64,000 nucleotides of DNA from Romboutsia lituseburensis DSM 797 (GCF_900103615.1 NZ_FNGW01000010.1:1-64000); one strand, 5' to 3'; positions 45,056 to 54,375 are shown, numbered from the stretch's first letter. Program-made: numbers and translations. The notes: a model not told the origin generated them from the sequence alone.

Positions 45056-45952
45056 TTAAATTTGAGAACCTATTGCTCTAGAATACCATTCAATTGATTT
45101 ATAATAATCTTGATTAACACCTAATCCATCTTTGTACATATTAGCAACCTTTATTTGAGCATTTATATTACCTAACTCAGCTAGTTCGTTATAAATATCA
45201 AATGCTTTTAAATAATCTATATCAACATTAGTTCCATAAAAATAATTATCCGCTAAATTCATTTTTTCAAAGTCAGGGCCAGTTTCTTGTTTAGAAATTT
45301 GATCAACGTTATAATTTTTATCTTTAGGTATAGGTAGTTCTTCGAAATTATCGATAGTTCCGATAGTATATTCTAAGTTATCTAAACTATTTAGTGAATT
45401 TATATTATTATTTGTACTTAATCCTTCCTTTTTTAAATCAGAAGAAATTAAATTATTAATAGTTTCATTAGATGTATTATTAATATCTTGATTTTCAATA
45501 GATTTATCCCAATAACTTAAAGCTTTATCATAGCTTTTTTCATCTGCAATACCTTCAAAATACATATAACCAAGTACATCATTAGCTAAAATGTAACCTA
45601 ATTCAGCTAATTTTATAAGGTATTCTTGGGCTTTATCATAATCTCTTTTATCTTCATCTGATAAATATATCATAGATAAATTAAACATAGAAGTAGTATT
45701 ACCTTGACTTGCTGCTTTTTCAAAATATTTGATACTATTTTCTGTATTTTGAGGTATACCTTCTCCATTAAAATTCATAATTCCAACCATATTTTGAGCT
45801 TCACATATACCTAATGAAGCAGATCTTAAGTATAGATCATAAGCTTTTACCAGATTTTTTTCTACGTTAATTCCATAGTAGTATGAGGTAGCTAAATTGA
45901 AAAACTTTAAACCATCATTTAAAAAAAAGTTTTTTACATTTATAAAATCCAA
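45056..45952 (-). CDS. Sel1-like repeat protein
   Basis: The 298-residue protein has about five Sel1/TPR-like helical repeats of 36 residues: FFNLATSYYYGINVEKNLVK, IMNFNGEGIPQNTENSIKYF, YMYFEGIADEKSYDKALSYW, MNLADNYFYGTNVDIDYLKA and a last one at the C-terminus ending in YKSIEWYSRAIGSQ. A low-complexity linker of about 60 residues (175-230) splits them into two groups. The start is a TTG eight bases after the SD AGGAGG; no ATG is near. No signal peptide is seen, so it is probably a cytoplasmic scaffold. Its partners are unknown. Confidence 0.85.
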   Translation of the reverse strand: MDFINVKNFFLNDGLKFFNLATSYYYGINVEKNLVKAYDLYLRSASLGICEAQNMVGIMNFNGEGIPQNTENSIKYFEKAASQGNTTSMFNLSMIYLSDEDKRDYDKAQEYLIKLAELGYILANDVLGYMYFEGIADEKSYDKALSYWDKSIENQDINNTSNETINNLISSDLKKEGLSTNNNINSLNSLDNLEYTIGTIDNFEELPIPKDKNYNVDQISKQETGPDFEKMNLADNYFYGTNVDIDYLKAFDIYNELAELGNINAQIKVANMYKDGLGVNQDYYKSIEWYSRAIGSQI

Positions 45953-46273
45953 GTATATCTCCTCCTATATAATAGATACAAATAGCCTAACTTTATCACA
46001 AATTATATTATGATTAAAAAATATAATTTGTGAGCTATGATAAGAAAATATAGCTATAGATATTAAAAGCTATATTAACTATAATACTTGGATTAATAGT
46101 TAATTTTACAATGTATTACAAATTAAAAATGTAGAAATGGTAGAAGTGTTGAAATCTGTAGATTAATAGTAAATTATGACCAAATAAATTACTGTCAAAA
46201 ACAAATAAGATCTCATAGTATATGTTAGGAGTGAATACTCCACAAATTTTATATATCAACAGGGGGTAATAAA
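45953..46273. other. Divergent intergenic region with hairpins
   Basis: The 321 bases between the Sel1 gene (minus) and the 61-aa gene (plus) contain no other frame I can support. Two inverted repeats stand out: AATATAGCT (46047-46055) with AGCTATATT (46068-46076), and GGAGT/ACTCC (46228-46241) in the leader of the 61-aa gene. GTCAAAA (46194-46200) and CATAGTATA (46214-46222), 13 bases apart, resemble sporulation sigma-E/sigma-K promoter boxes. Confidence 0.4.
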
Positions 46274-46459
46274 ATGTTAGACAGATTATTTGGTGAAGGC
46301 GGATTCGGAGGAATCTGGATAGTAGTATTATTCTTTATATTCTTAGCTTTTTCTGATTGCTGGGTAGACATAGATATATGTGCTTGGATACCTTTCTTAA
46401 TACTATTATTAATAGTTTGTGGAGCAGGAGATGTATTTGATGGAGGATGTGGATGCTAA
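46274..46459 (+). CDS. Small Gly/Cys-ended membrane protein, 61 aa
   Basis: The 61-residue protein has two hydrophobic segments (13-27 and 38-50), an acidic-Cys centre (DCWVDIDICAW) and ends GGCGC. The N-terminus is Gly-rich (FGEGGFGGIW), like small YjcZ-type sporulation membrane proteins, but I cannot assign it to that family with certainty. Five Cys in so small a protein is notable. The SD AGGGGG is eight bases from the ATG, and the gene ends at its own terminator. A possible sigma-E/K-like promoter lies about 50 bases upstream. Confidence 0.7.
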   Translation: MLDRLFGEGGFGGIWIVVLFFIFLAFSDCWVDIDICAWIPFLILLLIVCGAGDVFDGGCGC

Positions 46460-46495
46460 TTCTTTAGTAAAACATCTGAATTATCTAAAACTATA

Positions 46496-46530
46496 AAAGG
46501 GACTATCTTTAATAAGATAGTTCCTTTTTA
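46496..46530 (+). terminator. Terminator after the 61-aa gene
   Basis: The stem AAAAGGGACTATCTT pairs with AAGATAGTTCCTTTT (one mismatch). Confidence 0.85.
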
Positions 46531-46616
46531 TTTTATATTAAAAACACATGTTATTAACTTATATAAAATTTAACAAAAGAACAAACTAAGTATAACTTAA
46601 ACCTTCAAAAATAATC

Positions 46617-46645
46617 TTGAAATATTTATATTTGGAATGTATAAT
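46617..46645 (+). promoter_or_regulatory. Promoter of the DUF1846 gene
   Basis: TTGAAA (46617-46622), 17-base spacer, TATAAT (46640-46645). The leader of about 115 bases contains the first 29-bp direct repeat. Confidence 0.7.
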
Positions 46646-46712
46646 ATAAACTTAAAGTGAAAAAATGAAAAAACATCGATAGAATGTTAATCAATATCAC
46701 TTTATATAAATA

Positions 46713-46741
46713 TAAAATAAATATAAATATACGGTTATCAA
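46713..46741 (+). repeat. 29-bp direct repeat, copy 1
   Basis: It starts TAAAATAAATATAAATATAC and ends GGTTATCAA. It differs by one base from copy 2 at 48363 and lies in the leader of the DUF1846 gene. Confidence 0.75.
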
Positions 46742-46768
46742 AAATTAAATAATTAGTGAGGTGGCAAT

Positions 46769-48277
46769 ATGAAAATAGGATTCGATCACAAGAAATATTT
46801 AGAAGAGCAATCAAAGTATATATTAGAAAGAGTTAATAACTTTGATAAGCTTTATTTAGAATTCGGTGGTAAGTTAATGGGAGACTTACATGCAAAAAGA
46901 GTATTACCAGGATTTGATGAAAATGCAAAGATAAAAGTACTTCAAAACATAAAGGAAAAAGTTGAAGTAGTTATATGTGTTTATGCAGGAGACATTGAAA
47001 GAAATAAAATCAGAGGCGATTTTGGTATAACTTATGATATGGAAGTTCTAAGACTTATCGATGATTTAAGAAAGTACGAATTAGATGTAAACAGTGTTGT
47101 TATAACAAGATTTGAAGGACAACCTGCAACTACAGTATTCATAAATAAATTAGAGCGTAGAGGTATAAAAGTATACAAGCACGCACCAACAAAGGGATAT
47201 CCTACTGATGTAGATACAATCGTTAGTGATGAAGGATACGGAGCAAATCCATATATAGAAACTACTAAGCCAATAGTTGTTGTAACAGCACCAGGACCAA
47301 ACAGTGGTAAATTAGGAACTTGTTTAAGCCAATTATACCATGAAAATAAAAGAGGAAATGTTGTTGGATACTCAAAATTCGAAACATTCCCAGTATGGAA
47401 CGTACCATTAAAACATCCTTTAAACATAGCTTATGAAGCTGCGACAGTAGACTTAAAAGATGTAAATATGATAGATTCATTCCACCTTGAAAAATACGGT
47501 GAGATGTCAGTTAACTACAATAGAGATTTAGAGTTATTCCCAGTTCTTAAAAAGATAATAGAGAAAATAACAGGAAAAGAATCTATATATCAATCTCCTA
47601 CAGATATGGGTGTTAATAGAGTTGGATACGGTATAATAGATGATGAAGTTGTAGCAGAAGCATCAAGACAAGAAATAATAAGAAGATACTTTAAAACTGC
47701 TTGTGAATATAAAAAAGGACAAGTAGACAAAGGTGCTTATGAAAGAATAAAAGTAATAATGGAAGGTCTTAACTTAAAACCAGAAGATAGAACTGTGGTT
47801 ATGCCTGCTAGAAATTACAGCAATAAATTAAAAGAAACTGCTCAAAAGAACGATGTATGTCCAGTTGTTGCTATAGAATTAACTGATGGAACTATACTTA
47901 CAGGTAAAGGGTCTGATTTAATGAATGCAACTGCAGCAGCTACATTAAACGCTATAAAATATTTAGCTAAAATAGATGATGAATTACATTTAATAGCTCC
48001 ATCTATATTAGAACCAATTGTAAATTTAAAAACTAAAACATTAGGAAGTAGAAGTCCTGAATTGAGTTGTGAAGAAGTGTTAACTGCATTAAGTATATGT
48101 GCTGTTACAAATCCAACTGCACAAGCTGTACTTGATAAATTACCTTTATTAAAAGGAGCTCAAGCACATTCAACAACAATATTAAGTAAAAATGATGAAC
48201 AAACATTTAGAGAACTTGGAATAGATGTAACTAGTGATCCTGAATATCCATCACAAAATCTTTACTATGCAAACTAA
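46769..48277 (+). CDS. DUF1846 family protein
   Basis: The 502-residue cytoplasmic protein matches the DUF1846 family from end to end: the start [20 protein letters not shown], the glycine-rich [34 protein letters not shown] and the C-terminal [20 protein letters not shown]. The second half includes an alpha/beta region with [16 protein letters not shown]. The family is widespread in anaerobic Firmicutes, and its biochemical role is not settled to my knowledge. The SD GAGGTGG is six bases from the ATG. Nearly identical 29-bp sequences flank the gene. Confidence 0.92.
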   Translation: MKIGFDHKKYLEEQSKYILERVNNFDKLYLEFGGKLMGDLHAKRVLPGFDENAKIKVLQNIKEKVEVVICVYAGDIERNKIRGDFGITYDMEVLRLIDDLRKYELDVNSVVITRFEGQPATTVFINKLERRGIKVYKHAPTKGYPTDVDTIVSDEGYGANPYIETTKPIVVVTAPGPNSGKLGTCLSQLYHENKRGNVVGYSKFETFPVWNVPLKHPLNIAYEAATVDLKDVNMIDSFHLEKYGEMSVNYNRDLELFPVLKKIIEKITGKESIYQSPTDMGVNRVGYGIIDDEVVAEASRQEIIRRYFKTACEYKKGQVDKGAYERIKVIMEGLNLKPEDRTVVMPARNYSNKLKETAQKNDVCPVVAIELTDGTILTGKGSDLMNATAAATLNAIKYLAKIDDELHLIAPSILEPIVNLKTKTLGSRSPELSCEEVLTALSICAVTNPTAQAVLDKLPLLKGAQAHSTTILSKNDEQTFRELGIDVTSDPEYPSQNLYYAN

Positions 48278-48307
48278 AAAATAATTTAATTATAATAAAG
48301 AAAATAT

Positions 48308-48345
48308 AAGACCATATTACCCTTTAGGTAGTATGGTCTTTATTA
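48308..48345 (+). terminator. Terminator after the DUF1846 gene
   Basis: The stem AAGACCATATTAC pairs with GTAGTATGGTCTT; the T tract is interrupted by A. Confidence 0.75.
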
Positions 48346-48362
48346 TATAAAATTGAACAATC

Positions 48363-48391
48363 TAAAATAAATATAAATATACGGTCATCAA
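48363..48391 (+). repeat. 29-bp direct repeat, copy 2
   Basis: This copy lies after the DUF1846 terminator and reads GGTCATCAA at its end in place of GGTTATCAA. The two copies are 1650 bases apart, in the same orientation. Confidence 0.75.
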
Positions 48392-48564
48392 GTTACTAAA
48401 ATAAGTTAGTTCCTTGGAATAACTATTTTAAATGTTTTTTTACAAATTTGCAAGTTATTTTTTAAAAAAGAATAAAATAAACTTACAAATGCATAAGAAA
48501 TAGAGTTATAATTATAAATTTAAAGATAAAAGTATTAAAAATTAAGTTATTATAGGTGATTATA

Positions 48565-49674
48565 TTGGATGATAATAGAAAAATAATACATATAGATATG
48601 GATGCATTTTATGCATCTGTAGAACAAAGAGATAATCCTAGTTTAAATGGAAAACCAGTGATAGTTGGAGGCAATCCAGACGGTAGAGGAGTTGTAGCTA
48701 CATGCTCGTATGAAGCTAGAAAATATGGAATACACTCAGCCATGCCATCAAAAACAGCATATAAAAGGTGTCCATATGCTATTTTTGTAAGACCCAGATT
48801 TGATATATATCATAAAGTATCTAATCAGATAAGAGAAGTTTTTTATAGATATACCGATTTAGTAGAACCTTTATCGTTGGATGAAGCATATTTAGATGTA
48901 ACTATTAACAAGATGAATATTAAATATGCTACAGATATTGCCAAAAGGATAAAAGAAGAGATATATGAAGAGGTTGGATTAACAGCATCTGCTGGAGTTT
49001 CATATAATAAATTTTTAGCTAAATTAGCATCAGATTATCAAAAACCCAGTGGGTTGACTGTTATAACCAAAAAAAATAAGCAGCAATTTTTAGATAGCTT
49101 GCCAATAAATAAATTTTTTGGAGTGGGGAAAGTCACAGAAAGACAATTAAGAAACTTAGGTATAAATAATGGGTATGATTTAAGGATGTTAGAATTACAA
49201 CAATTAGAGAAAATTTTTAAAAATAGAGGATATACATTTTATCAATTTGCAAGGGGAATAGACTATAGACCAGTACAACCTCATAGAGAAAGAAAATCTG
49301 TAGGATCAGAAAGTACATTAAGTATAAATTTAAATATTGAAGATGAAGAAGTTGTAGATATTCTAGATGAGATATGCCAAGATGTAGCTAATAGACTTAG
49401 GCATTCAGCTAAAGCTGGCAAAACAGTAACATTAAAAATAAAATATGATGATTTCACCCAGATAACAAGGAGTGTAAGTCTAGAACATGAAATATCATTA
49501 CATGAAGATATTAGAACTAATATATATAATTTATTGAAGAATATAAAAAGTAATAATAAACAGATTAGATTATTAGGAGTAACAGTTTCAAATTTAAATG
49601 ATATAAAAGAAGTGTGCACAAATATAACGATTTTTGAATATATAGAGAATATAGAGAATAAAACAAGCAATTAA
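48565..49674 (+). CDS. dinB: DNA polymerase IV
   Basis: The 369-residue Y-family polymerase carries out error-prone synthesis past damaged template. Metal-binding motifs are HIDMDAFYASVEQRD (D11) and LSLDEAYLDVT (D106, E107); the little-finger domain spans about 240-350 (RKSVGSESTLSINL). I take the TTG at 48565, which follows the SD TAGGTGAT; a GTG at 48556 lies within that SD. No beta-clamp motif of the QLxLF type is obvious near the C-terminus. It stands alone. Confidence 0.93.
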   Translation: MDDNRKIIHIDMDAFYASVEQRDNPSLNGKPVIVGGNPDGRGVVATCSYEARKYGIHSAMPSKTAYKRCPYAIFVRPRFDIYHKVSNQIREVFYRYTDLVEPLSLDEAYLDVTINKMNIKYATDIAKRIKEEIYEEVGLTASAGVSYNKFLAKLASDYQKPSGLTVITKKNKQQFLDSLPINKFFGVGKVTERQLRNLGINNGYDLRMLELQQLEKIFKNRGYTFYQFARGIDYRPVQPHRERKSVGSESTLSINLNIEDEEVVDILDEICQDVANRLRHSAKAGKTVTLKIKYDDFTQITRSVSLEHEISLHEDIRTNIYNLLKNIKSNNKQIRLLGVTVSNLNDIKEVCTNITIFEYIENIENKTSN

Positions 49675-49708
49675 AAGTATTAGAATTTAATATAAAAATA
49701 AATAGCAT

Positions 49709-49742
49709 AAAAATCCATGAAATATATTTCATGGATTTTTTA
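49709..49742 (+). terminator. Terminator after dinB
   Basis: The stem AAAAATCCATGAAAT with its exact complement is followed by six T. Confidence 0.85.
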
Positions 49743-49835
49743 ATTAGAAGATTAATGAAAGTCATTATTAAAATTAAAAGAGTTTCAAGTATAAGTATAT
49801 ATCAATACTTGGATAACTAATTTAGGGGGATTTAT

Positions 49836-50717
49836 ATGCAAAATAATAATTTTAAAAAAATAAAACAAGTATTATGGATAATACTATTTGCAAATTTTTT
49901 TGTTGCAATACTTAAAATTATAGTTGGTACTACAATAAAAAGTGCAAGTATGACTGCTGATGGATTTCACTCTCTATCAGATGGAGCGTCAAACATAGTT
50001 GGTATTGTTGGAATTGGTATTGCATCGAAACCGAAAGATAAGGAACATCCATACGGGCATACAAAATATGAGGTTATTGCAAGTATGTTTATTGGGGGCA
50101 TGCTACTTATAATAGCTGGGAAAATAATATTAACATCTATATCAAGAATTTCAAATCCTATTCATCCTACAATAACTACAGAAAGTTTAATAGCACTAAT
50201 TATAACATTATGTATAAATATATTTGTAACTACTTATGAAAATAGAATAGGAAAAAAATTAAATAGTTATATACTAATATCAGATTCAATGCATACAAGA
50301 AGTGATATATTTGTATCTATAGGTGTATTGTGTACTTTAATAGGAGTCAAATTAGGATTACCATCTATTATTGATCCAATAGCATCATTAATAGTTTCTG
50401 GGTTTATAATATATTCAGCTTATGAAATATTTAAGTCATCAACAGCTGTATTAGTAGATCAGGCTATAATAGATGAAAATGAGATAGAAAATATAGTTAA
50501 AACTTTCGAAGAAGTAAAAGGCGTCCATAAGATTAGAAATAGAGGATGTGGAAATGATATACACATTGATATGCACTTATTAATAGATCCTTATATTAGT
50601 ATAGAGCACTCTCATTATTTAACACATGAAATTGAAGATAGAATAAAAAACACTTTAAATAAAAATGTTCAAGTTATTGTACATTTAGAGCCATTTTATG
50701 AAAATAGAAGTAAGTAA
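49836..50717 (+). CDS. Cation diffusion facilitator (CDF) family transporter
   Basis: The 293-residue protein has six membrane helices and a cytoplasmic C-terminal domain (about 210-290), as in FieF/YiiP-type exporters. Metal-site motifs are SMTADGFHSLSDGASN (38-53) and the later SDSMHTRSDIF, with the usual His and Asp pairs. The cytoplasmic domain has HKIRNRGCGNDIHIDMHL, typical of the dimer site. It probably exports Zn, Mn or Fe in exchange for protons. SD AGGGGGA. A cutC gene follows 84 bases later, possibly in one transcript. Confidence 0.92.
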   Translation: MQNNNFKKIKQVLWIILFANFFVAILKIIVGTTIKSASMTADGFHSLSDGASNIVGIVGIGIASKPKDKEHPYGHTKYEVIASMFIGGMLLIIAGKIILTSISRISNPIHPTITTESLIALIITLCINIFVTTYENRIGKKLNSYILISDSMHTRSDIFVSIGVLCTLIGVKLGLPSIIDPIASLIVSGFIIYSAYEIFKSSTAVLVDQAIIDENEIENIVKTFEEVKGVHKIRNRGCGNDIHIDMHLLIDPYISIEHSHYLTHEIEDRIKNTLNKNVQVIVHLEPFYENRSK

Positions 50718-50801
50718 AATAGAATATAAAATTAGGCCTATTTATAGTATTATATATATTAATATAATATTAATTACAAAAGAACATAATAGGGGGGACA
50801 T

Positions 50802-51476
50802 ATGCTAGAAATTATAGGAATGACAGTTGAAGATGCTAAAATGATAGAGGGTTGTGGAGCAGACAGAATAGAACTGGTAAGTGCACTTACAGAAGGTGGT
50901 CTTACTCCTAGTTTTGGCCTTATAGAAAAAGTAGTAAATAGTGTTAATATACCTGTAAATGTTATGATTAGACATCATGCAAATAGCTTTGTGTATAGCG
51001 AAGAAGATATTAATATAATGTTAAAGGATATAGAAATTGTTAATAGTATAGGTGCAAATGGTATTGTGTTAGGGTTATTGGACAATAAAAATAAAATAGA
51101 TGAAGTTAATTTAAAGAGATTAATAGAAAATGATAACTCATTAGATATAACTTTTCATAAAGCAATAGATGAAACTAATCCTGTAGAAAGTATAAAAATA
51201 TTAAACTGTTATAGTAAAATAACAAATGTTCTTACATCTGGAGGAAAAGGAAATATCATGAATAATTTAGATACTATAAATAAAATGATTAATGAATCTA
51301 AAGATATAAAAGTGTTGCTAGGTGGAGGACTAAATTTTGATAATATAGAAAAAGTTAAAGAAAATACATCCTATTGTGATTTCCATTTTGGTACAGCTGT
51401 AAGAATTGATAAAGATTCATTTAAAAAGATAGATGAAAAAAAACTTAAAGAATTAGTAACTATAATAAATAGTTGA
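50802..51476 (+). CDS. cutC: CutC family protein
   Basis: The 224-residue TIM-barrel protein matches CutC: the start LEIIGMTVEDAKMIEGCGAD, RIELVSALTEGGLTPSFGLI, VMIRHHANSFVYSEEDI and the later LTSGGKGN. CutC was named for copper tolerance in E. coli, but a direct role in copper handling is disputed. The SD AGGGGGG precedes the ATG. It ends at a bidirectional terminator. Confidence 0.93.
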   Translation: MLEIIGMTVEDAKMIEGCGADRIELVSALTEGGLTPSFGLIEKVVNSVNIPVNVMIRHHANSFVYSEEDINIMLKDIEIVNSIGANGIVLGLLDNKNKIDEVNLKRLIENDNSLDITFHKAIDETNPVESIKILNCYSKITNVLTSGGKGNIMNNLDTINKMINESKDIKVLLGGGLNFDNIEKVKENTSYCDFHFGTAVRIDKDSFKKIDEKKLKELVTIINS

Positions 51477-51481
51477 TAAAT

Positions 51482-51517
51482 AAAAAAGTTAGATTTATTT
51501 AAATCTAACTTTTTTAT
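51482..51517. terminator. Bidirectional terminator between cutC and the Crp/Fnr gene
   Basis: The symmetric stem AAAAAAGTTAGATTTA with its complement has A and T tracts on either side. Confidence 0.85.
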
Positions 51518-51523
51518 TTATGT

Positions 51524-52162
51524 TTATTGCATTAAAATAGATTTTAATTCATTGATATCAATAATTTTAATTACATCTTGAGCATAGTCAATAAGGCCAT
51601 CATCTTTCATTTTTATTAATTCCCTAGATAGAGAAGGTCTTGGTACACCTAACTTCTCAGATAATTTTTGTTTTGTCATATTAAGTTTAATAAAAATACT
51701 TTCTTGATTTTTAGATTCTACTACTAAATAATTAGCGATTTTTTGACGTATACTAGTCAATGAAAGTCCTGTAATAGAATTGTTTAAGTTAATAATTTTA
51801 TTAGTTAAATCATTTAAAAACATCGACAAGAATTCAGGATTATGAGAGCAAAAACTTATAAAATCATTTTTGCTAATAAACATAACTTTACTTGGTTTAG
51901 ATGCTAAAACTGTAGCTGGATATTTATTTGTATCAGAAAATGCTATTACTTCTCCAAAAAATTCACCTCTAGTAAAAGAAGATAAATGGATAACATTATT
52001 GCTACTTAAGATACGCTTAATATCAACTTCTCCATCTAAAACTAGCCCAACTTTAGTACAAGGAGTTCCCTCAAGTGCTATAACATCATTTTTAGAGTAA
52101 TTTATAACAGTGTATGGAGATTCTTCGAAAAACCTTAGTATATCATCTTTACTCATAACCAT
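51524..52162 (-). CDS. Crp/Fnr-family regulator, probable HcpR type
   Basis: The protein of about 212 residues has an N-terminal cyclic nucleotide-binding-like domain (1-120, with VIALEGTPCTKVGLVLDGEV and RGEFFGEVIAF) and a C-terminal helix-turn-helix (LSEKLGVPRPSLSRELIKMK). No cluster of N-terminal Cys is present, so it is not a classic FNR. Its gene is divergent from hcp, and a GTAAC-N4-GTTAC palindrome lies between, which is the setting of HcpR regulators that respond to nitric oxide or nitrite. The ATG at 52162 is the choice with a GGTGA ribosome binding site; GTG and TTG codons just upstream are possible. Confidence 0.85.
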   Translation of the reverse strand: MVMSKDDILRFFEESPYTVINYSKNDVIALEGTPCTKVGLVLDGEVDIKRILSSNNVIHLSSFTRGEFFGEVIAFSDTNKYPATVLASKPSKVMFISKNDFISFCSHNPEFLSMFLNDLTNKIINLNNSITGLSLTSIRQKIANYLVVESKNQESIFIKLNMTKQKLSEKLGVPRPSLSRELIKMKDDGLIDYAQDVIKIIDINELKSILMQ

Positions 52163-52196
52163 AAATTTCACCAAACTTTCTTTATTATATAATAAT

Positions 52197-52210
52197 GTAA
52201 CCTATGTTAC
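52197..52210. promoter_or_regulatory. Operator for the Crp/Fnr regulator before hcp
   Basis: GTAACCTATGTTAC is an inverted repeat with 5-base arms. Its centre lies about 42 bases upstream of the predicted hcp transcription start, the place where class II activators of this family bind. Confidence 0.7.
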
Positions 52211-52233
52211 CGAAGTATATACTAATTATAACA

Positions 52234-52239
52234 TATAAT
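52234..52239 (+). promoter_or_regulatory. -10 box of the hcp promoter
   Basis: The TATAAT is perfect, but the -35 position (52211-52216, CGAAGT) is far from TTGACA. This is typical of an activator-dependent promoter. Confidence 0.65.
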
Positions 52240-52277
52240 GAGTATATAAAATACACATTATAAATGGAGGAATCAAA

Positions 52278-53915
52278 ATGAAAGATAAGATGTTTTGTTT
52301 TCAATGTCAAGAAACAGCAGGGTGTACAGGCTGTACAAAATTTGGAGTATGTGGAAAATCACCAGATTTAGCTAGAATGCAAGATTTATTAATATATACA
52401 ACTAAAGGATTATCAGAAGTAACTACGAGATTAAGAGAAGAGGGGAAACAAGTATCTTCAGAGGTTAATCATATAGTAACAATAAATTTATTTACTACAA
52501 TAACAAATGCTAATTTTGATGATGCGATATTCTATGAAAGAGTAAAAGAAACCTTAAATATCAAGGAACAATTATTATCATTATTAGATAATAAATCTAA
52601 TTTATCTGAAGCTGCATTATATAATGCTAATTCAAATGAAGATATGGATGAAAAATCAACAAAAGTAGGCGTATTAGCTACTAAAGATGAAGATATAAGA
52701 AGTTTAAGAGAGCTTATAATATATGGTATAAAAGGGCTATCTGCGTATATGAAACATGCTAATGCACTAGGTTATGATGATGAATCAATAAATATATTTA
52801 TGCAAAGTACATTATCAAAAATGCTAAATGATAGTTTGACTGTAGATGAATTAATAGCCTTAACTTTAGAAACTGGAAAAGTTGGAGTAGATGGAATGGC
52901 TTTATTAGATTCTGCTAACACAAGTACTTATGGAAATCCAGAAATAACAAAAGTTAATATAGGTGTTAGAAATAATCCAGGGATATTAGTATCAGGACAT
53001 GATTTAAAAGATTTAGAATTATTATTAAAACAAACAGAGGGTACAGGTATAGATGTTTATACACATTCAGAAATGTTACCAGCACATTACTATCCAGCAT
53101 TTAAAAAGTATTCTCATTTTGCAGGAAATTATGGGAATGCTTGGTGGAAGCAAAAAGAAGAATTTGAAAGTTTTAATGGACCAATATTAATGACTACAAA
53201 CTGTATAGTACCACCAAAAGATAGCTATAAAGATAGATTGTATACTACTGGTGCAACTGGATTTGTTGGTTGTACTCATATAAAAGGAGAATCAGAAGAC
53301 AATAAAGATTTCTCAGCTATAATAGAACAAGCTAAAAAATGCCAACCTCCTATAGAGATAGAAACAGGAGAAATAATAGGAGGATTTGCACATAACCAAG
53401 TATTTGCACTTGCAGATCAAGTTGTAGAAGCAGTAAAAACAGGAGCAATAAAAAAATTCTTTGTAATGGCAGGATGTGACGGAAGAGCTAAATCAAGAAA
53501 TTATTATACTGACTTTGCAAAGGCACTACCAAATGATACAGTAATACTTACAGCAGGATGTGCAAAATATAAATATAATAAATTAAACTTAGGCGATATA
53601 AATGGTATACCAAGAGTACTAGATGCAGGTCAATGTAATGATTCATATTCACTAGCTCTAATTGCACTTAAATTAAAAGAAGTATTTGAATTACAAGATA
53701 TAAATGAATTACCAATAGCATTCAATATAGCTTGGTATGAACAAAAAGCTGTAATAGTGTTATTATCATTACTATATTTAGGCGTTAAGAATATACATTT
53801 AGGGCCTACTTTACCAGCATTTTTATCACCAAATGTAGCAAAAGTATTAGTTGAAAACTTTGGTATAGGTGGAATAACTAACGTTGAAGATGATTTGAAA
53901 ATGTTTTTAGGATAA
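52278..53915 (+). CDS. hcp: Hybrid cluster protein (hydroxylamine reductase)
   Basis: The 545-residue protein is Hcp, which holds a 4Fe-4S cluster and a 4Fe-2S-2O hybrid cluster and acts on nitric oxide or hydroxylamine. The N-terminal ligands are C7, C10, C19 and C25 in the C-x2-C-x8-C-x5-C spacing of the shorter Hcp class. Further on, [26 protein letters not shown] and [12 protein letters not shown] hold the hybrid-cluster ligands. The SD TGGAGG is well placed. No hcr reductase gene is nearby. Its control by the divergent Crp/Fnr protein is inferred from the operator. Confidence 0.95.
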   Translation: MKDKMFCFQCQETAGCTGCTKFGVCGKSPDLARMQDLLIYTTKGLSEVTTRLREEGKQVSSEVNHIVTINLFTTITNANFDDAIFYERVKETLNIKEQLLSLLDNKSNLSEAALYNANSNEDMDEKSTKVGVLATKDEDIRSLRELIIYGIKGLSAYMKHANALGYDDESINIFMQSTLSKMLNDSLTVDELIALTLETGKVGVDGMALLDSANTSTYGNPEITKVNIGVRNNPGILVSGHDLKDLELLLKQTEGTGIDVYTHSEMLPAHYYPAFKKYSHFAGNYGNAWWKQKEEFESFNGPILMTTNCIVPPKDSYKDRLYTTGATGFVGCTHIKGESEDNKDFSAIIEQAKKCQPPIEIETGEIIGGFAHNQVFALADQVVEAVKTGAIKKFFVMAGCDGRAKSRNYYTDFAKALPNDTVILTAGCAKYKYNKLNLGDINGIPRVLDAGQCNDSYSLALIALKLKEVFELQDINELPIAFNIAWYEQKAVIVLLSLLYLGVKNIHLGPTLPAFLSPNVAKVLVENFGIGGITNVEDDLKMFLG

Positions 53916-53922
53916 AATAAAA

Positions 53923-53955
53923 TAAGAAACTGCGTTTTAAGCGCAGTTTCTTATA
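53923..53955 (+). terminator. Terminator after hcp
   Basis: The stem AAGAAACTGCG pairs with CGCAGTTTCTT; the tail TTATAA is a weak U-tract. Confidence 0.7.
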
Positions 53956-53989
53956 ACATAAAAAGTCAAAATATGACGAATAAAAAGAG

Positions 53990-54018
53990 TTGAAAATTTT
54001 AACAAAAATTAATATAAT
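53990..54018 (+). promoter_or_regulatory. Promoter of the tRNA genes
   Basis: TTGAAA (53990-53995), 17-base spacer, TATAAT (54013-54018). It lies 18 bases before the first tRNA. Confidence 0.8.
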
Positions 54019-54036
54019 TATTAGTGTAATCAATAA

Positions 54037-54110
54037 GGCGACATAGCCAAGTGGTAAGGCAGTGGACTGCAACTCCTTGATCCCCAGTTCGAATCTGGGT
54101 GTCGCCTCCA
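54037..54110 (+). tRNA. tRNA-Cys (GCA)
   Basis: The 74 bases fold as a cloverleaf: acceptor stem GGCGACA with TGTCGCC, anticodon GCA at 54069-54071, T-loop GTTCGAATC, and an encoded CCA end. The D-arm is short (GCCAAGTGGTAAGGC). Confidence 0.97.
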
Positions 54111-54119
54111 AATATATAT

Positions 54120-54194
54120 GCTGGTGTGGCTCAACGGTAGAGCAGCTGACTTGTAATCAGCAGGTTGTAGGTTCGATTCCTATCACCAGCTCCA
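54120..54194 (+). tRNA. tRNA-Thr (TGT)
   Basis: The 75 bases fold as a cloverleaf: acceptor stem GCTGGTG with CACCAGC, anticodon TGT at 54152-54154 in the loop CTTGTAA, T-loop GTTCGATTC, and an encoded CCA. It is nine bases after tRNA-Cys, in one transcript. Confidence 0.97.
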
Positions 54195-54197
54195 ATT

Positions 54198-54236
54198 AAA
54201 ATAACTTTAATCAATATTGATTAAAGTTATTTTTTA
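54198..54236 (+). terminator. Terminator of the tRNA transcript
   Basis: The stem AAAATAACTTTAATCAA pairs with its near complement and is followed by six T. The dispersed element copy D starts at this T-tract. Confidence 0.85.
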
Positions 54237-54375
54237 TGCTTAAGGATATTGTGATACTTCATTTTCTGTGGATAACCCATGAAAGTAAGTTATATTAATA
54301 AATTAGTTTTGAGCATAAAAAATATTTTGAGCAACTGACGAAGTCGTTAGCAACAGGAGCGAAGCGACTTTTTTA
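54230..54375 (+). repeat. Full copy D of terminator-linked dispersed element
   Basis: The 146-base copy matches copy B (10933-11080) along its length: T6-A start, TTAAGGATAT/GTGATACTTCAT block, ATAAAAAATATTTTGAGCAA block, then AAGTCGTTAGCAACA and GCGAAGCGACTTTTTTA. The last part can form the stem AAGTCG/CGACTT followed by six T, so the element ends in a terminator-like structure of its own. The T6-A sequence at both ends looks like a direct repeat. No coding frame with a ribosome binding site is present. Confidence 0.6.

Noticed and set aside
49743-49835. Possible metal riboswitch before the CDF transporter gene
   Set aside because: Only a simple hairpin CAAGTAT/ATACTTG is present; I find none of the conserved bases of the yybP-ykoY or czcD (NiCo) aptamers.
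53878-54111. Minus-strand open frame across the tRNA-Cys gene
   Set aside because: It is antisense to a clear tRNA and to the end of hcp; peptides of this kind arise from tRNA sequence by chance.
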